Source: Acidimicrobiia bacterium
GTDB taxonomy: Bacteria; Actinomycetota; Acidimicrobiia; Acidimicrobiales; AC-14
Assembly (NCBI GenBank): GCA_023265025.1
Contig: JAHFUP010000040.1
Coordinates: 1 to 41,852, forward strand
Length of the DNA: 41,852 nucleotides
Direction of reading: 5' to 3'
A program made the translations under genes and the position numbers. Each line of letters begins with the position of its first letter. Positions within the stretch are counted from its first letter, which is position 1. The notes beneath the pieces are model-generated. The model was not told the origin of the DNA. It searched no databases and saw nothing but the letters and a program-made list of their open reading frames with translations. This document shows, piece after piece, positions 27,134 to 34,989 of the stretch.

Positions 27134-27316
27134 AGCCTGGATCGGCACTGAACCCAGCCCCGGTTACCCCGAGGAGGGCGGCGTGGGCACCGCCCGAGCA
27201 ATCGTGGCCTGACAGAACGTCGAGGCTCACAGGTGGCGCTAGATCTCATGAGCGGGGGGCCAGCCCCCGCCGGTCGTGACCGGCAAGCGCGCCACAGCGA
27301 CCGGTGGTGATTCCCC

Positions 27317-27338
27317 GGGGCCAGCCGAAGCCGACCCC
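27317..27338 (-). terminator. GC-rich hairpin after the 81-residue gene
   Basis: GGGGTCGGC and GCTGGCCCC (minus strand) pair with wobble pairs around TTCG, 17 bases beyond the stop at 27355. It resembles the hairpins at 13407, 24598 and 28767. Confidence 0.45.
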
Positions 27339-27354
27339 GGAGCACCACGGGTGG

Positions 27355-27600
27355 TCAGAGCCCGAGCCCGAGATTGCCGACGTGGCGGTGCAGATCGCCA
27401 TGGTGGATCGCTGCTCGCTCCGACGGAAAGCCTCCGAGGTACTGAGCGACGTCGCCGGCGCCCCAGCAGCTGAGGCACTCGACGATCCATGCCGGAACGT
27501 CGTGGCGCGGGATGTCGGTGTCGGTGGGTGAGCCGAAGTGGATGTCGATGAGCGGAAGTGCTCGGCTGCGGAAATCGATTGAGCGTGCGCTGCGGGGCAT
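27355..27600 (-). CDS. Small hypothetical protein with Cys/His residues, under a structured leader
   Basis: The 81-residue product starts at ATG with AAGGAGG upstream. Its middle (DVPAWIVECLSCWGAGDVAQ, YLGGFPSERAAIHHGDLHRH) has a C-x2-C and several His that could bind zinc. I do not recognise the family. It is a single-gene unit with leader element copy 3 upstream and a GC-rich hairpin downstream. Confidence 0.65.
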   Translation of the reverse strand: MPRSARSIDFRSRALPLIDIHFGSPTDTDIPRHDVPAWIVECLSCWGAGDVAQYLGGFPSERAAIHHGDLHRHVGNLGLGL

Positions 27601-27609
27601 GTCTCCTCC

Positions 27610-27950
27610 TTGTTCGCGTTCGCCCTCTCTGGGCGTGTCCCCTCCCAGCGACCCCGGGGCCAGGGTCAAGGCCGAAGAGCGCAGCGCCCGCAGCGAAGTC
27701 GAGGCGGGGGGCTCGGGGGCGCCAGCCCCCGGGAGGACAAGACGCGCCCCGCAGGGGCGGCGGGCCTCGACTGCAGCGAGGGTGCGCAGCGTGCCTTGAC
27801 GCAGTGACCGCGTCTCCCTGGTGCGAACCACCGATGACGGTGGCCCCCGGGGTTGCTACGAGCAGGACCTTCCTCTCGCGTCCGCCGGCCCGTCAGGGCC
27901 GAATCGCGGGCGCAGCAAGCAACGACCCTGCGAGTTGGGACGAGCCAGAG
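27610..27950 (-). repeat. Structured leader element, family A copy 3
   Basis: The core spans 27665-27800 with the same outer (GTCAAGGC/GCCTTGAC) and inner (AGTCGAGGC/GCCTCGACT) stems as copies 2 and 4. It has the GCCA-loop and GCA-loop hairpins. Beyond the core are CCACCG-ATGA-CGGTGG and the GGCCC-GTCA-GGGCC stem. It precedes the ribosome binding site of the gene at 27600. Confidence 0.8.
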
Positions 27951-28217
27951 CCCGGGGTGAGGGGCGAGCGTAGCGAGCGAGGGGGAGGGCCGGGGAGGTC
28001 CCTTCCCCTGGTGGCCCGTGAGGGCCACATGCGGCCTCGCGGCGGGGGAGGTCAGAGAACCAGCACACGACCGAACCGGTGCCGCCGGCGACGACAAGGA
28101 ATGGGCCGGCATGGCGGCAATGGCCCTTCTTTCGGTCGTCGTGCGGTCGTGGTCCCATCTGCTTGAGCGCGACGGGCGGTCGGGGTGCCCGAGCTGGCGG
28201 CTCCTCGACTACCTGCC

Positions 28218-28720
28218 TCATTGGACCGACGCAGCTTGTGCGATGACGCCGAGGGCGATCCGGATGTTGCGGCCGGTGGCCAGCAGGCCGGCGTGGACCA
28301 GGCGGGCGATGGCGGGGTCGACGTGCAGCTCGGCCACGATCGGGTTGCTGAGGACGTCGGCGGCGTCGCGTGCGCCGAGCGCCGGCCTTGGTTCGATGAG
28401 CACGATCGCCCCCCGGTGGTGCCTGGGACGTCGAGAGACCGGCGAAGCGATAGAAGGTCGTTGCGCAGCACGACGTAGACGGCCGCGAAGTGGTCGCTGA
28501 AGCGGTCGGTCGTCGACGATGTCGGCGCGGTCCTCGGTGGGGTGGTTGGCCAGGGTCAGGCCGGGGCCGGCCTCGACGCTCTGTCCGGGGCGGGGACCGG
28601 ACCGGCGAGGATGGAGGCCAGGCGCTCGACGCCGGCGGGGCCGCTGGCGCTGAGCCGCACGGGCTGGCCGGTGCGGGCGACGGTCATGGCGCCCATGGCG
28701 GCGACGGTCGAGGTCCCCAC
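28218..28720 (-). pseudogene. Unknown gene broken by several frameshifts
   Basis: Pieces in different frames form one protein-like sequence. The N-terminal piece reads MGAMTVARTGQPVRLSASGP. The next is GPGLTLANHPTEDRADIVDD, then FAAVYVVLRNDLLSLRRSLD. The intact tail is IVLIEPRPALGARDAADVLS, HAGLLATGRNIRIALGVIAQ, ending at 28218. Two or three single-base changes would unite them into a ~165-residue protein. The family is not recognised. It lies downstream of the leader/59-residue unit, separated by a GC-rich hairpin. Confidence 0.55.
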
Positions 28721-28766
28721 GCCGCTGCTCGTTGACCCGACGGGTTGTCGGGGGCACGCGCCGAAA

Positions 28767-28786
28767 GGGCCGGCCGGAGCCGACCC
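28767..28786 (-). terminator. GC-rich hairpin after the 59-residue gene
   Basis: GGGTCGGC and GCCGGCCC (minus strand) pair around TCCG, followed by TTTC, 12 bases after the stop of the gene ending at 28799. It is almost identical to the hairpin at 24598-24617. Confidence 0.6.
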
Positions 28787-28798
28787 TGGCGCTGCGGA

Positions 28799-28978
28799 TC
28801 AGACCGCCGAGTGCGAACGGCGCCCGGCCCGCTCGACGTTGATCATCCGCACGACCCGGTCGAGGTTCAGCAGGGGGTCGAGGTCGGCCAGGCGGCTGCG
28901 CAGCGCCGGGGAGATGAGCTGGTCGATCGGGTGGGACCGGCGGGCGTGACTGTCAGGGCTGTTGGTGTCGATGCGCAT
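28799..28978 (-). CDS. Small hypothetical protein under a structured leader
   Basis: The 59-residue product (MRIDTNSPDSHARRSHPIDQ, LISPALRSRLADLDPLLNLD, RVVRMINVERAG) starts at ATG with AGGAGG 5-6 bases upstream. It is basic at both ends with a probable amphipathic helix in the middle. There is no signal peptide or cysteine. I do not recognise it. It is the clearest example of the leader-ORF-hairpin unit: copy 4 upstream and the hairpin at 28767-28786 downstream. Confidence 0.6.
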   Translation of the reverse strand: MRIDTNSPDSHARRSHPIDQLISPALRSRLADLDPLLNLDRVVRMINVERAGRRSHSAV

Positions 28979-28989
28979 GTCTGCCTCCT

Positions 28990-29347
28990 GTTGGCGAGTC
29001 CCGCCGAGCTCCTCTCGGGGGATGTCCCTCACCCAGCGACCCCGGGGCCAGGGTCAAGGCCGAAGAGCGCAGCGCCCGCAGCGAAGTCGAGGCGGGGGGC
29101 TCGGGGGCGCCAGCCCCCGGAGGAGGAGAACGCGCCCCGTAGGGGCGGCGGGCCTCGACTGCAGCGAGGGTGCGCAGCGTGCCTTGACGCAGTGACCGCG
29201 TCCCCCTGGTGCGAAACACCGATGACGGTGGCCCCGGGGTTGCTACGAGAGGACCTTCCTCTCGCGCCCGCCGGCCCGTCAGGGCCGAATCGCGGGCGCA
29301 AGCAAGCAACGGCCTGGGAGGTGAGAGACCCCCGAGAAAACCTTGTG
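28990..29347 (-). repeat. Structured leader element, family A copy 4
   Basis: The core spans 29053-29188. It keeps all stems of copies 2 and 3, but one hairpin loop reads GTA instead of GCA (CGCCCC-GTA-GGGGCG). The distal stem GCGCCCGC/GCGGGCGC with GGCCC-GTCA-GGGCC is present. The 5' boundary on the minus strand is near CCACAAGG/TTTTCTCGGG. A GAG/CTC hairpin precedes the ribosome binding site at 28978. Confidence 0.8.
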
Positions 29348-29422
29348 CCTGAGGAGGGGGGCCGGGGGAGGCCGGCGGCGGCCGCCCCCCGTGGGCCCGC
29401 CAGGGCCCACCCTCGACTGAGG

Positions 29423-29694
29423 TCAACCCGCGGCCTCGATGTCAACCTCCTCTTCGAGCAACACGGAGGGGGGTTTGCCGGGGCGGACGCCTCATCGCCG
29501 GCGACGGCCTCGGTGGGACGCCTCACAGTCGGGGGGCAGGGCTGGCCCGGGCTGTCGACGGCGTGGATGGCACAGCAGGGATGGACGGGTGCCTGATCGT
29601 GGCGCGCCAGGTGTCCTCGCCGCAGAAGCGGCACCGCCCGAGCGGCGGGGGCCGGGTTCGGCGCCCCGCCGCCCCGCCGCCGCCGATCGCTCAC
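29423..29694 (-). pseudogene. Probable small Cys/His protein, translationally coupled, frame-broken
   Basis: A GTG at 29694 overlaps the stop of the upstream 79-residue gene as GTGA. Protein-like pieces in different frames read CRFCGEDTWRATIRHPSI, HPCCAIHAVDSPGQPC and VRRPTEAVAGDEAS, then LLEEEVDIEAAG with a stop at 29423. Two one-base changes, one in a G6 run near 29470, would join them into a ~90-residue protein with C-x2-C and CC/H pairs that suggest zinc binding. It is broken or mis-sequenced; family unknown. Confidence 0.45.
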
Positions 29695-29930
29695 GGCTCG
29701 CTCGGACCGGTGCCGGCTGCCGGGTCGCAATCGGCGTTGGATGCGATGTCGAGGGCGTCGAGCAGGCCGACGATGAGCTGGCGCACGGCGCTGGTGGCCA
29801 GGGAGATGACGTGGGTGACGTGGGCGTTGGCCTCGACGAACATCATCACCTTGGCCTCGCCGGGCAGCGGCACGGTGTGGATGGTGGCCTCGGTCTCGAT
29901 GCCGGATGCCGGCGAGTGCTGATCGGCCAT
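29691..29930 (-). CDS. Small hypothetical protein under a family B leader
   Basis: The 79-residue product starts at ATG (MADQHSPASGIETEATIHTV) with AAAGGAG upstream. The middle reads GEAKVMMFVEANAHVTHVIS and LATSAVRQLIVGLLDALDIA, likely a strand-helix pattern, with an acidic tail. No known family is recognised. It is preceded by family B leader copy 2 and followed by a gene overlapping its stop. Confidence 0.6.
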   Translation of the reverse strand: MADQHSPASGIETEATIHTVPLPGEAKVMMFVEANAHVTHVISLATSAVRQLIVGLLDALDIASNADCDPAAGTGPSEP

Positions 29931-29984
29931 GAGTGGCTCCTTTCGACCCGGTCCCGGCGTGTCCGGGGCCGTCAGGTGGACCCA

Positions 29985-30088
29985 CCACGACGTGGGGCGC
30001 TGGCAAGGGTCTGCCCGCAGGGCGCCGAGGAAACGCAGCGCCAGCGGAGTCCCGGAGGCCCCTTGCCAGAAGGAGCCCCGGGTCGTGG
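29985..30088 (-). repeat. Structured leader element, family B copy 2
   Basis: CCACGAC pairs with GTCGTGG as the outer stem. TGGCAAGGG (30001-30009) pairs exactly with CCCTTGCCA (30060-30068). The interior shares CGCAGCG and AGCGGAG with copy 1. It precedes the ribosome binding site of the gene at 29930. Confidence 0.65.
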
Positions 30089-30090
30089 TA

Positions 30091-30112
30091 CTGCGGGGGA
30101 GGGCCCCCGCAG
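30091..30112. terminator. Strong hairpin next to family B copy 2
   Basis: CTGCGGGGG and CCCCCGCAG pair exactly around AGGG. It may end transcription entering from the right or belong to the leader. There is no T run. Confidence 0.4.
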
Positions 30113-30746
30113 GAACGACAGAAGAGTCCCCCATCGGTTCCGCCGGGGCGTTGGCCGTCAAGCCCCAACGGTTGTCGGCAACTGCGGGTTGAAGGACAGG
30201 GCGTGGCGGGCGAACGCGCTTGGTTCTCCTCCTTGTCGAAGGCCGGGCCGTCCTCGACGTCGCGATCGGTGGCCCACCCGGGTCGCCTCGACCACGTCGG
30301 CGCCGGCGGCGTCGTCGGGTTCCGCCTGGGCCTGCCCGTCGATGCTCGTCGTCGTGGTGGTGCTCGTGGTCGACCGCGTGGTGGTGTCGGTTGTCGGGTG
30401 TCGGCTTCGTGATCGGTGCCAGCCGAGCATCGCGAGGGCGGGGGTTCGGGCGCGTCAGCCCCGGTGCCGAGGTGGGCCGGGTAGGGGGGCGCAGCTCCGC
30501 AGAACTGACGGATGGTCAGACGAACCCAGCCCCCGTGTCGACGTCGTCCGGCGTTCGTCGCCCCCGACGTGTGCCGCCCTCCGTGCGTCGGCCGCGACGG
30601 ACGGCCAGGCGCCGGAGGGCGGCGGTCACAGTTCTCGGCCGACCGCGGCGCCACCTGTAGGCCATGGCGGTCGCGGTCGCGACCGGCACGCAGGTGTCGG
30701 CTCGCACGGGACGAAGTCGGCTGGTCCGGCGTCTGTGGTCGTTGCT
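30113..30746. other. About 630 bp without a supportable gene
   Basis: The minus strand has a Thr-rich open frame (30430-30158) and short protein-like patches in other frames, such as DVEDGPAFDKEENQ, but no frame carries a convincing start and domain. The stretch may hold a decayed gene and the ligase promoter. Confidence 0.4.
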
Positions 30747-31408
30747 ATGCATCCCCGCGGCTTCGAGCCCATGCTCGCCACCGCGAGGGGGCAGCTGGAC
30801 GGGGATGGGTGGGCCTATGACCTCAAGGTCGACGGGTGGCGGGCGATCGTGCACGTAGGGGCGTCGGGTCTGGCGGTCTTCAGCCGGCCGGGCCGCGACA
30901 TCGCCGGTCGCTCCCCGGCCTGCAGGCGCTCACCGAGGTCGTGCCGGTGGGTACCGTGCTCGACGGCGAGCTGGTGGCCGGCGACGGCCGGGCGTCGAGC
31001 TTCTATGGCCTGGCCACCCTGATGGCGACCAGGCCGCACCGCCGGCCTGGGAGGGTGAGCTTCGTGGCATTCGACGTGCTGGCGCTCGACGGGCGTCGGA
31101 CCACGGCCAGGCCGTACCGGGAGCGGCGCCAGCTGCTGGAGGGCCTTGGGTGCTTCGGGCCGGCGTGGTGCACCTCACGGTGCTGGACCGGGGTCGGCGT
31201 TGGCGATCTGCTGGCGGCGTGCGATGGCCTCGACATCGAGGGAATCGTGGCCAAGCGGCTGGACTCGCCGTACCGACCCGGGCAGCGGTCAAGTGACTGG
31301 GTCAAGATCAAGACGCCGGCGTGGCGGACCGAGCACGGGCCCTACCGCCACGAGCACGATCGAGGCGCCCGGGCGACGGGTGGCCAGACAGCGGGCTCTG
31401 TTGCATGA
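30747..31408 (+). CDS. ATP-dependent DNA ligase, adenylation domain (LigD/LigC type), one frameshift
   Basis: The nucleotidyltransferase motif KVDG (YDLKVDGWRAIVHV) holds the lysine that carries AMP. Later motifs follow: FSRPGRDI, TVLDGELVAGDG, FVAFDVLALDGR, DIEGIVAKRLDSPY and SDWVKIK. These match the ligase domain of LigD/LigC proteins. The frame breaks near 30912-30916 at SP-GLQALTEVV; one extra C in a C4 run restores it. The corrected protein is ~220 residues. It ends soon after motif V, so the OB-fold half is missing. It may be a truncated ligase gained by the element or a decayed copy. Confidence 0.8.
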
Positions 31409-31425
31409 AGCGCCAGAGCGAGAGC

Positions 31426-33516
31426 TCAGTTGGCGGGGGTGAAGCTGGTCTGGCAACGCGAGGTGCCGGCCACGGTCACGTCGATGATGACCCGGTAGCC
31501 CGGCGTGGCCGAGCTGATGCGGAAGGCGATGGTGGCGTAGCCGGAGCTGTCCGTCGCCGACTCGTTGGTCGTGTCGGTGGTCTTGTAGTGCGCCGTGGCC
31601 GATGCCGTGGCGCTCGGGTAGTCCGAGCTGATCCGCACCGTCACGGTGGCGTTGCGGGTCGGGGAGGTGTTGGACACCGTAGCGGTGCAGGGCGTGGCGA
31701 CGGCCACGGTCGGACGCGTCGTTGGCGTGACGGCGGTCGGCGGGGTCGTGGTCCTCGCCAGGGTTGTGGGCGTCGGCGGCGCGGCCGTCGTCGTGGCCTG
31801 GCAGTTCCGCCACAGGCCCAGGTTGGCGTCACGCGCCTCGGCCACGGCGACGCGGAACTCCTCGGCGTGGGCGACATTGGGCGGGACCGTCAGCTGCAGG
31901 GCGAAGCCGTTGCGGGCCAGGGCTCGGTTCACGAACAGGCCGTCTTCGAGCTTGTAGACATAGGCCAGCGTCCGCCCGAAGCCGTCGGTGCGAGTCACGT
32001 CGTAGATGAGGCGGACGCGGGTCCCCGGCGGGACGATCTCGTTGGCGTACCGGGTGGCCTCGGGGCCGAAGCACTGGACGGGTGTGCCGGGCTCGACGGT
32101 CTCGGGGGTGTCGACGCCGATGAGGCGGACCCGGATACCGCCAGTGACCTCGATGGTGTCGCCGTCGATGACGCGGACCACGCTGGTGTCGTCGCCGCCG
32201 GCAGGGACGCCTTCGGCGACCCCCCGCGTGATGACCGGGGTCGAGGGGGTCGGGACGACGGTGGTGGCGCCGGCGCCCTCACCGGCGGGCTCGGTCGATG
32301 GCGTTCTGGCGCCCGGGATTCGGCTTCCGGCGTCAACGGTCGTCGGCGGCTCGGTGCGGGCCAGCGCGCCGACGACGCCGAGCAGGAGGAAGGCCACGAC
32401 TGCGAACAGCGCCCCCCGTTGGGCGCGGCTGCGGGCCCCGAGCCAATCAGCGCCGGCGTCCCGGGCCCGGGCGAGGTCCGGCCACCGCGTCCGGCCGGCG
32501 GGGAAGGGACTGGCGGCGGGGCGCCTTGCGTGACGGGCGGGAGCCGCTTTGGGCCGTCTCGGCGACGTCAGTTGGGCCAGGTCGACCCTGGCCACCAACG
32601 CGGCGAGGTGCGGGCGGCTAGCGAGGTCGATCGGCTCCAGTCGGGCCGAGTGTGCTCCGGGGTTGGTCAGCAGGTCGTTTGAGGTGTCGACCACGATCCG
32701 GGACGCATCGGCGTCCGCCCACCGCACGCCCTCGAAGGCGGTGCGGGTCAGCTGGGCGGCGAGCAGGCTGTCGGTCGCCGGCCGGCCGTAGGCGTCGGGA
32801 CCCGCAGACCGCAGCACCACGGCGCGAACGGACCCGATGCCGGGGGCGGCGGCGAAGGTGTGGCGGACGGCGGCGAGGAGGTGGCCGCACACGAGCTCCC
32901 GGTAGTAGGCGGCGCGCTCGGCCGGCGTGAGGGTACGGAGGGTCAACCGGCCGGCGGCGGTCACCGGCGCCTTGGTGGGAATGGTGGCCGGATCAGGCAC
33001 GAGGACGGCGAGCGCGACCTCGTCGTTGCGTAGGGCGATGGCCACCGCCGGTATGTCGTTGTCTTCATAGGACTGGCGGAGGCTGTGCATGACGGCATCC
33101 GGCTCGTTGCCCAGCAGCTCGGCCCACGCCGCGTCGAGTCGACCCTGGGCCGCGTCCTGCGCGGCCGCCATGCCCAGCCGGGCGGCGGCGATCTCCCGCT
33201 CGGCCAGCGGAGTCGCGGACGCTTTGGCTGCGGCGCGTCGAACCCGATCGGTGCGGGGGATGCCGGCCAGGGCAGCCTTGCGGTGCTTGGCCCGGATGGC
33301 CCGCTCGTTGACCACCCCGATGACGGCGGTCGGCGCCAGGGCGGGCGGGACGTCTCGGCGGTGGAGATTGCAAATGCCGGTGAAGGCCTCATTCAGGCGA
33401 CGGGCATCAGCGGCGAGGGCGGCGTCGGCCCGCCGCAGCTCCCGGGCCTCGGCGGCCTGGGCCTTCCTGGTCGGGGTCAACCGGGCCTCGGCCCGCCTTC
33501 TTCTGTCCGTCGTCAA
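31426..33516 (-). CDS. Membrane-anchored thermonuclease (TNase/SNc) domain protein with a large cytoplasmic N-terminal region
   Basis: The N-terminal ~365 residues are Ala/Arg-rich and mostly helical (AEARELRRADAALAADARRL) with a more ordered part (AVAIALRNDEVALAVLVPDP). One membrane segment follows (GALFAVVAFLLLGVVGALA) and a Thr/Pro linker. At about 443-572 lies a staphylococcal-nuclease-type domain: VVRVIDGDTIEV, RVRLIGVDTPETVEPG, NRALARNGFA. After a Thr/Pro stretch a small beta domain closes the protein (ATVTVRISSDYPSATASATA). The nuclease would face outside. I prefer the TTG at 33516 because the residues before it look non-coding; an ATG at 33636 is possible. The substrate and the role of the cytoplasmic part are unknown. 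Confidence 0.82.
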   Translation of the reverse strand: MTTDRRRRAEARLTPTRKAQAAEARELRRADAALAADARRLNEAFTGICNLHRRDVPPALAPTAVIGVVNERAIRAKHRKAALAGIPRTDRVRRAAAKASATPLAEREIAAARLGMAAAQDAAQGRLDAAWAELLGNEPDAVMHSLRQSYEDNDIPAVAIALRNDEVALAVLVPDPATIPTKAPVTAAGRLTLRTLTPAERAAYYRELVCGHLLAAVRHTFAAAPGIGSVRAVVLRSAGPDAYGRPATDSLLAAQLTRTAFEGVRWADADASRIVVDTSNDLLTNPGAHSARLEPIDLASRPHLAALVARVDLAQLTSPRRPKAAPARHARRPAASPFPAGRTRWPDLARARDAGADWLGARSRAQRGALFAVVAFLLLGVVGALARTEPPTTVDAGSRIPGARTPSTEPAGEGAGATTVVPTPSTPVITRGVAEGVPAGGDDTSVVRVIDGDTIEVTGGIRVRLIGVDTPETVEPGTPVQCFGPEATRYANEIVPPGTRVRLIYDVTRTDGFGRTLAYVYKLEDGLFVNRALARNGFALQLTVPPNVAHAEEFRVAVAEARDANLGLWRNCQATTTAAPPTPTTLARTTTPPTAVTPTTRPTVAVATPCTATVSNTSPTRNATVTVRISSDYPSATASATAHYKTTDTTNESATDSSGYATIAFRISSATPGYRVIIDVTVAGTSRCQTSFTPAN

Positions 33517-33812
33517 CCTCGCTGCACCGCCTCCGTCCGCAGGGCCCCAGCTTGCCAGGAGATGGCATCCTCCCGAACACGGCCGCGGGCGAAGCGGATG
33601 GCCGACGCACCAGCGGTTTGGGCGCCGCGGCGGCACCGAGGCTGGGCGGTGATGCTCGGGCGGCGCAGCTCGTCACCGGCTGTGGAATCCGGCGCGGCCA
33701 CAACCGGCGTGGGCTCAACCTCCGACCCCGACCCCGCCGCCCGCCTCGAATCCGGCCGGGCTTGGCCAAGCCACCTCCCGCGCCGCTGGGGACAGCTAGC
33801 GGTTCGCCAGCA

Positions 33813-34247
33813 TCAGGCGGACACGATGATGGAAACGACGAAGTGATATTCCCCCACGAGGTCAATACACGGGCAGCGGTCGAGTACCTGACGTGGGACG
33901 CCTCCAATCTCGACCCGGCCCACACCCACCGCCCGATAGCGGTTGTTGCCTGGTTTCGTGGTCACAGGAACGACAACGCCCCCATAACCGTCTCGGTCGT
34001 TGAACACGGTCACGGACAGCTCCGGCCGACCTCCACCGACCGGTATGACGTCGATCTGGACGATGCGGCCCACCTTCACCTCAACTGTTGAATCGGTGTC
34101 GCCATCAAGACGGCCGGTGAACCGCGTGACGTTCGATGAACCGAAGCCGAATACATCCGCGGGGGAATCGGCCTGACCCGCTACGACCAAGCCAGCCAGG
34201 GTCAGGAGAAGCAGCATTCGACCACGGAACATCCGTCGCACGAACAT
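33813..34247 (-). CDS. Small secreted hypothetical protein
   Basis: The start MFVRRMFRGRMLLLLTLAGL, then VVAGQA, gives a signal peptide; ATGs at 34232 and 34217 are alternatives. The ~120-residue mature part is beta-rich (NVTRFTGRLDGDTDSTVEVK, VGRIVQIDVIPVGGGRPELS, AVGVGRVEIGGVPRQVLDRC) and has a CPC motif near the end. I do not recognise it. It lies upstream of and codirectional with the membrane nuclease gene, with ~300 bp between, and could be another surface protein of the same element. Confidence 0.6.
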   Translation of the reverse strand: MFVRRMFRGRMLLLLTLAGLVVAGQADSPADVFGFGSSNVTRFTGRLDGDTDSTVEVKVGRIVQIDVIPVGGGRPELSVTVFNDRDGYGGVVVPVTTKPGNNRYRAVGVGRVEIGGVPRQVLDRCPCIDLVGEYHFVVSIIVSA

Positions 34248-34428
34248 GAGTATCACCGGCAGAGAGCCCAGGGGCCACGAAAATTGACTGTTCGCGAGTG
34301 TTCCCCAATGACCAGGCGCCTGGACGGCTCGGGCAGACCGCTCGGCGCTGCCCGCGCCTGCGGCGACGGGCTCCGCACCCACTGAGCGCAGGTGTCGTCG
34401 GGTCGGAGGTCACCGGAGCGCGGCTCGA

Positions 34429-34812
34429 TCATCGCCCCCCTCCAGCGTCGGCGACGGCGTCCGCCTTCGTCCAGTACAGCGCGACACAGACGACGCCCTC
34501 GTCGTAGGTGACTCGGACGCACTGGAAGAACCCGTCGGGCTCGTCGGGCGGATTGTCCTTCGGGTCGTGCACGCGAAAGGCCTCGATGACCAGCGGCCAT
34601 TCGCCATACCGAGGGTCCGGGCGAAGTCCGAACTCCTCCACCAGCACCTCGATGAAGGAGTACCCGTCGACGAGCCCCGCCGGGCCGCGCCAGACACCGA
34701 GGGTGCGGCCCGGGTCGTGCAACCCCTGTTCGCCCGGCGGCGTGGCGGCAACAGGTGAGAGGCCGAAGCGATCGACGAGCCGCCGCACAAGGGGCGGGAC
34801 GAAGTCGGTCAT
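34429..34812 (-). CDS. Hypothetical protein, second gene of a two-gene unit
   Basis: The 127-residue product (MTDFVPPLVRRLVDRFGLSP, GYSFIEVLVEEFGLRPDPRY, FFQCVRVTYDEGVVCVALYW) is soluble and acidic with no signal peptide. It looks like a complete small alpha/beta domain, but I do not recognise the family. Its ATG overlaps the stop of the preceding gene (ATGA), so the two are translationally coupled and share leader element copy 5. Confidence 0.65.
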   Translation of the reverse strand: MTDFVPPLVRRLVDRFGLSPVAATPPGEQGLHDPGRTLGVWRGPAGLVDGYSFIEVLVEEFGLRPDPRYGEWPLVIEAFRVHDPKDNPPDEPDGFFQCVRVTYDEGVVCVALYWTKADAVADAGGGR

Positions 34813-34982
34813 CGCTCGCCGCCGGCGGCCGCGGCCTCGATCCCGGCGAGGGCGAGCACGAGGCAGTCGGCGTCGTGATCGACGAAGACCAGCAGCACCT
34901 CCACCGTCCCGCGGGGCCCGAGGCGGTCGATCGTCATCGGGCACTGACACTCCGTGGAGGTGGTCTTGAGGGGAAAGGTCAT
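34809..34982 (-). CDS. Small hypothetical protein, first gene after leader element copy 5
   Basis: The 57-residue product (MTFPLKTTSTECQCPMTIDR, LGPRGTVEVLLVFVDHDADC, LVLALAGIEAAAAGGER) starts at ATG with AAAGGAG 9 bases upstream. This context is nearly identical to that of the gene at 13674. A C-x-C pair near the start and a third Cys could bind metal. The family is not recognised. Its stop overlaps the next gene's start. Confidence 0.6.
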   Translation of the reverse strand: MTFPLKTTSTECQCPMTIDRLGPRGTVEVLLVFVDHDADCLVLALAGIEAAAAGGER

Positions 34983-34989
34983 GGCGACG

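Noticed and set aside
13738-29188. Integron attC sites
   Set aside because: The palindromes lie 5' of the ORFs and lack the conserved RYYYAAC/GTTRRRY boxes, and no IntI-type integrase with its extra helix was recognised.
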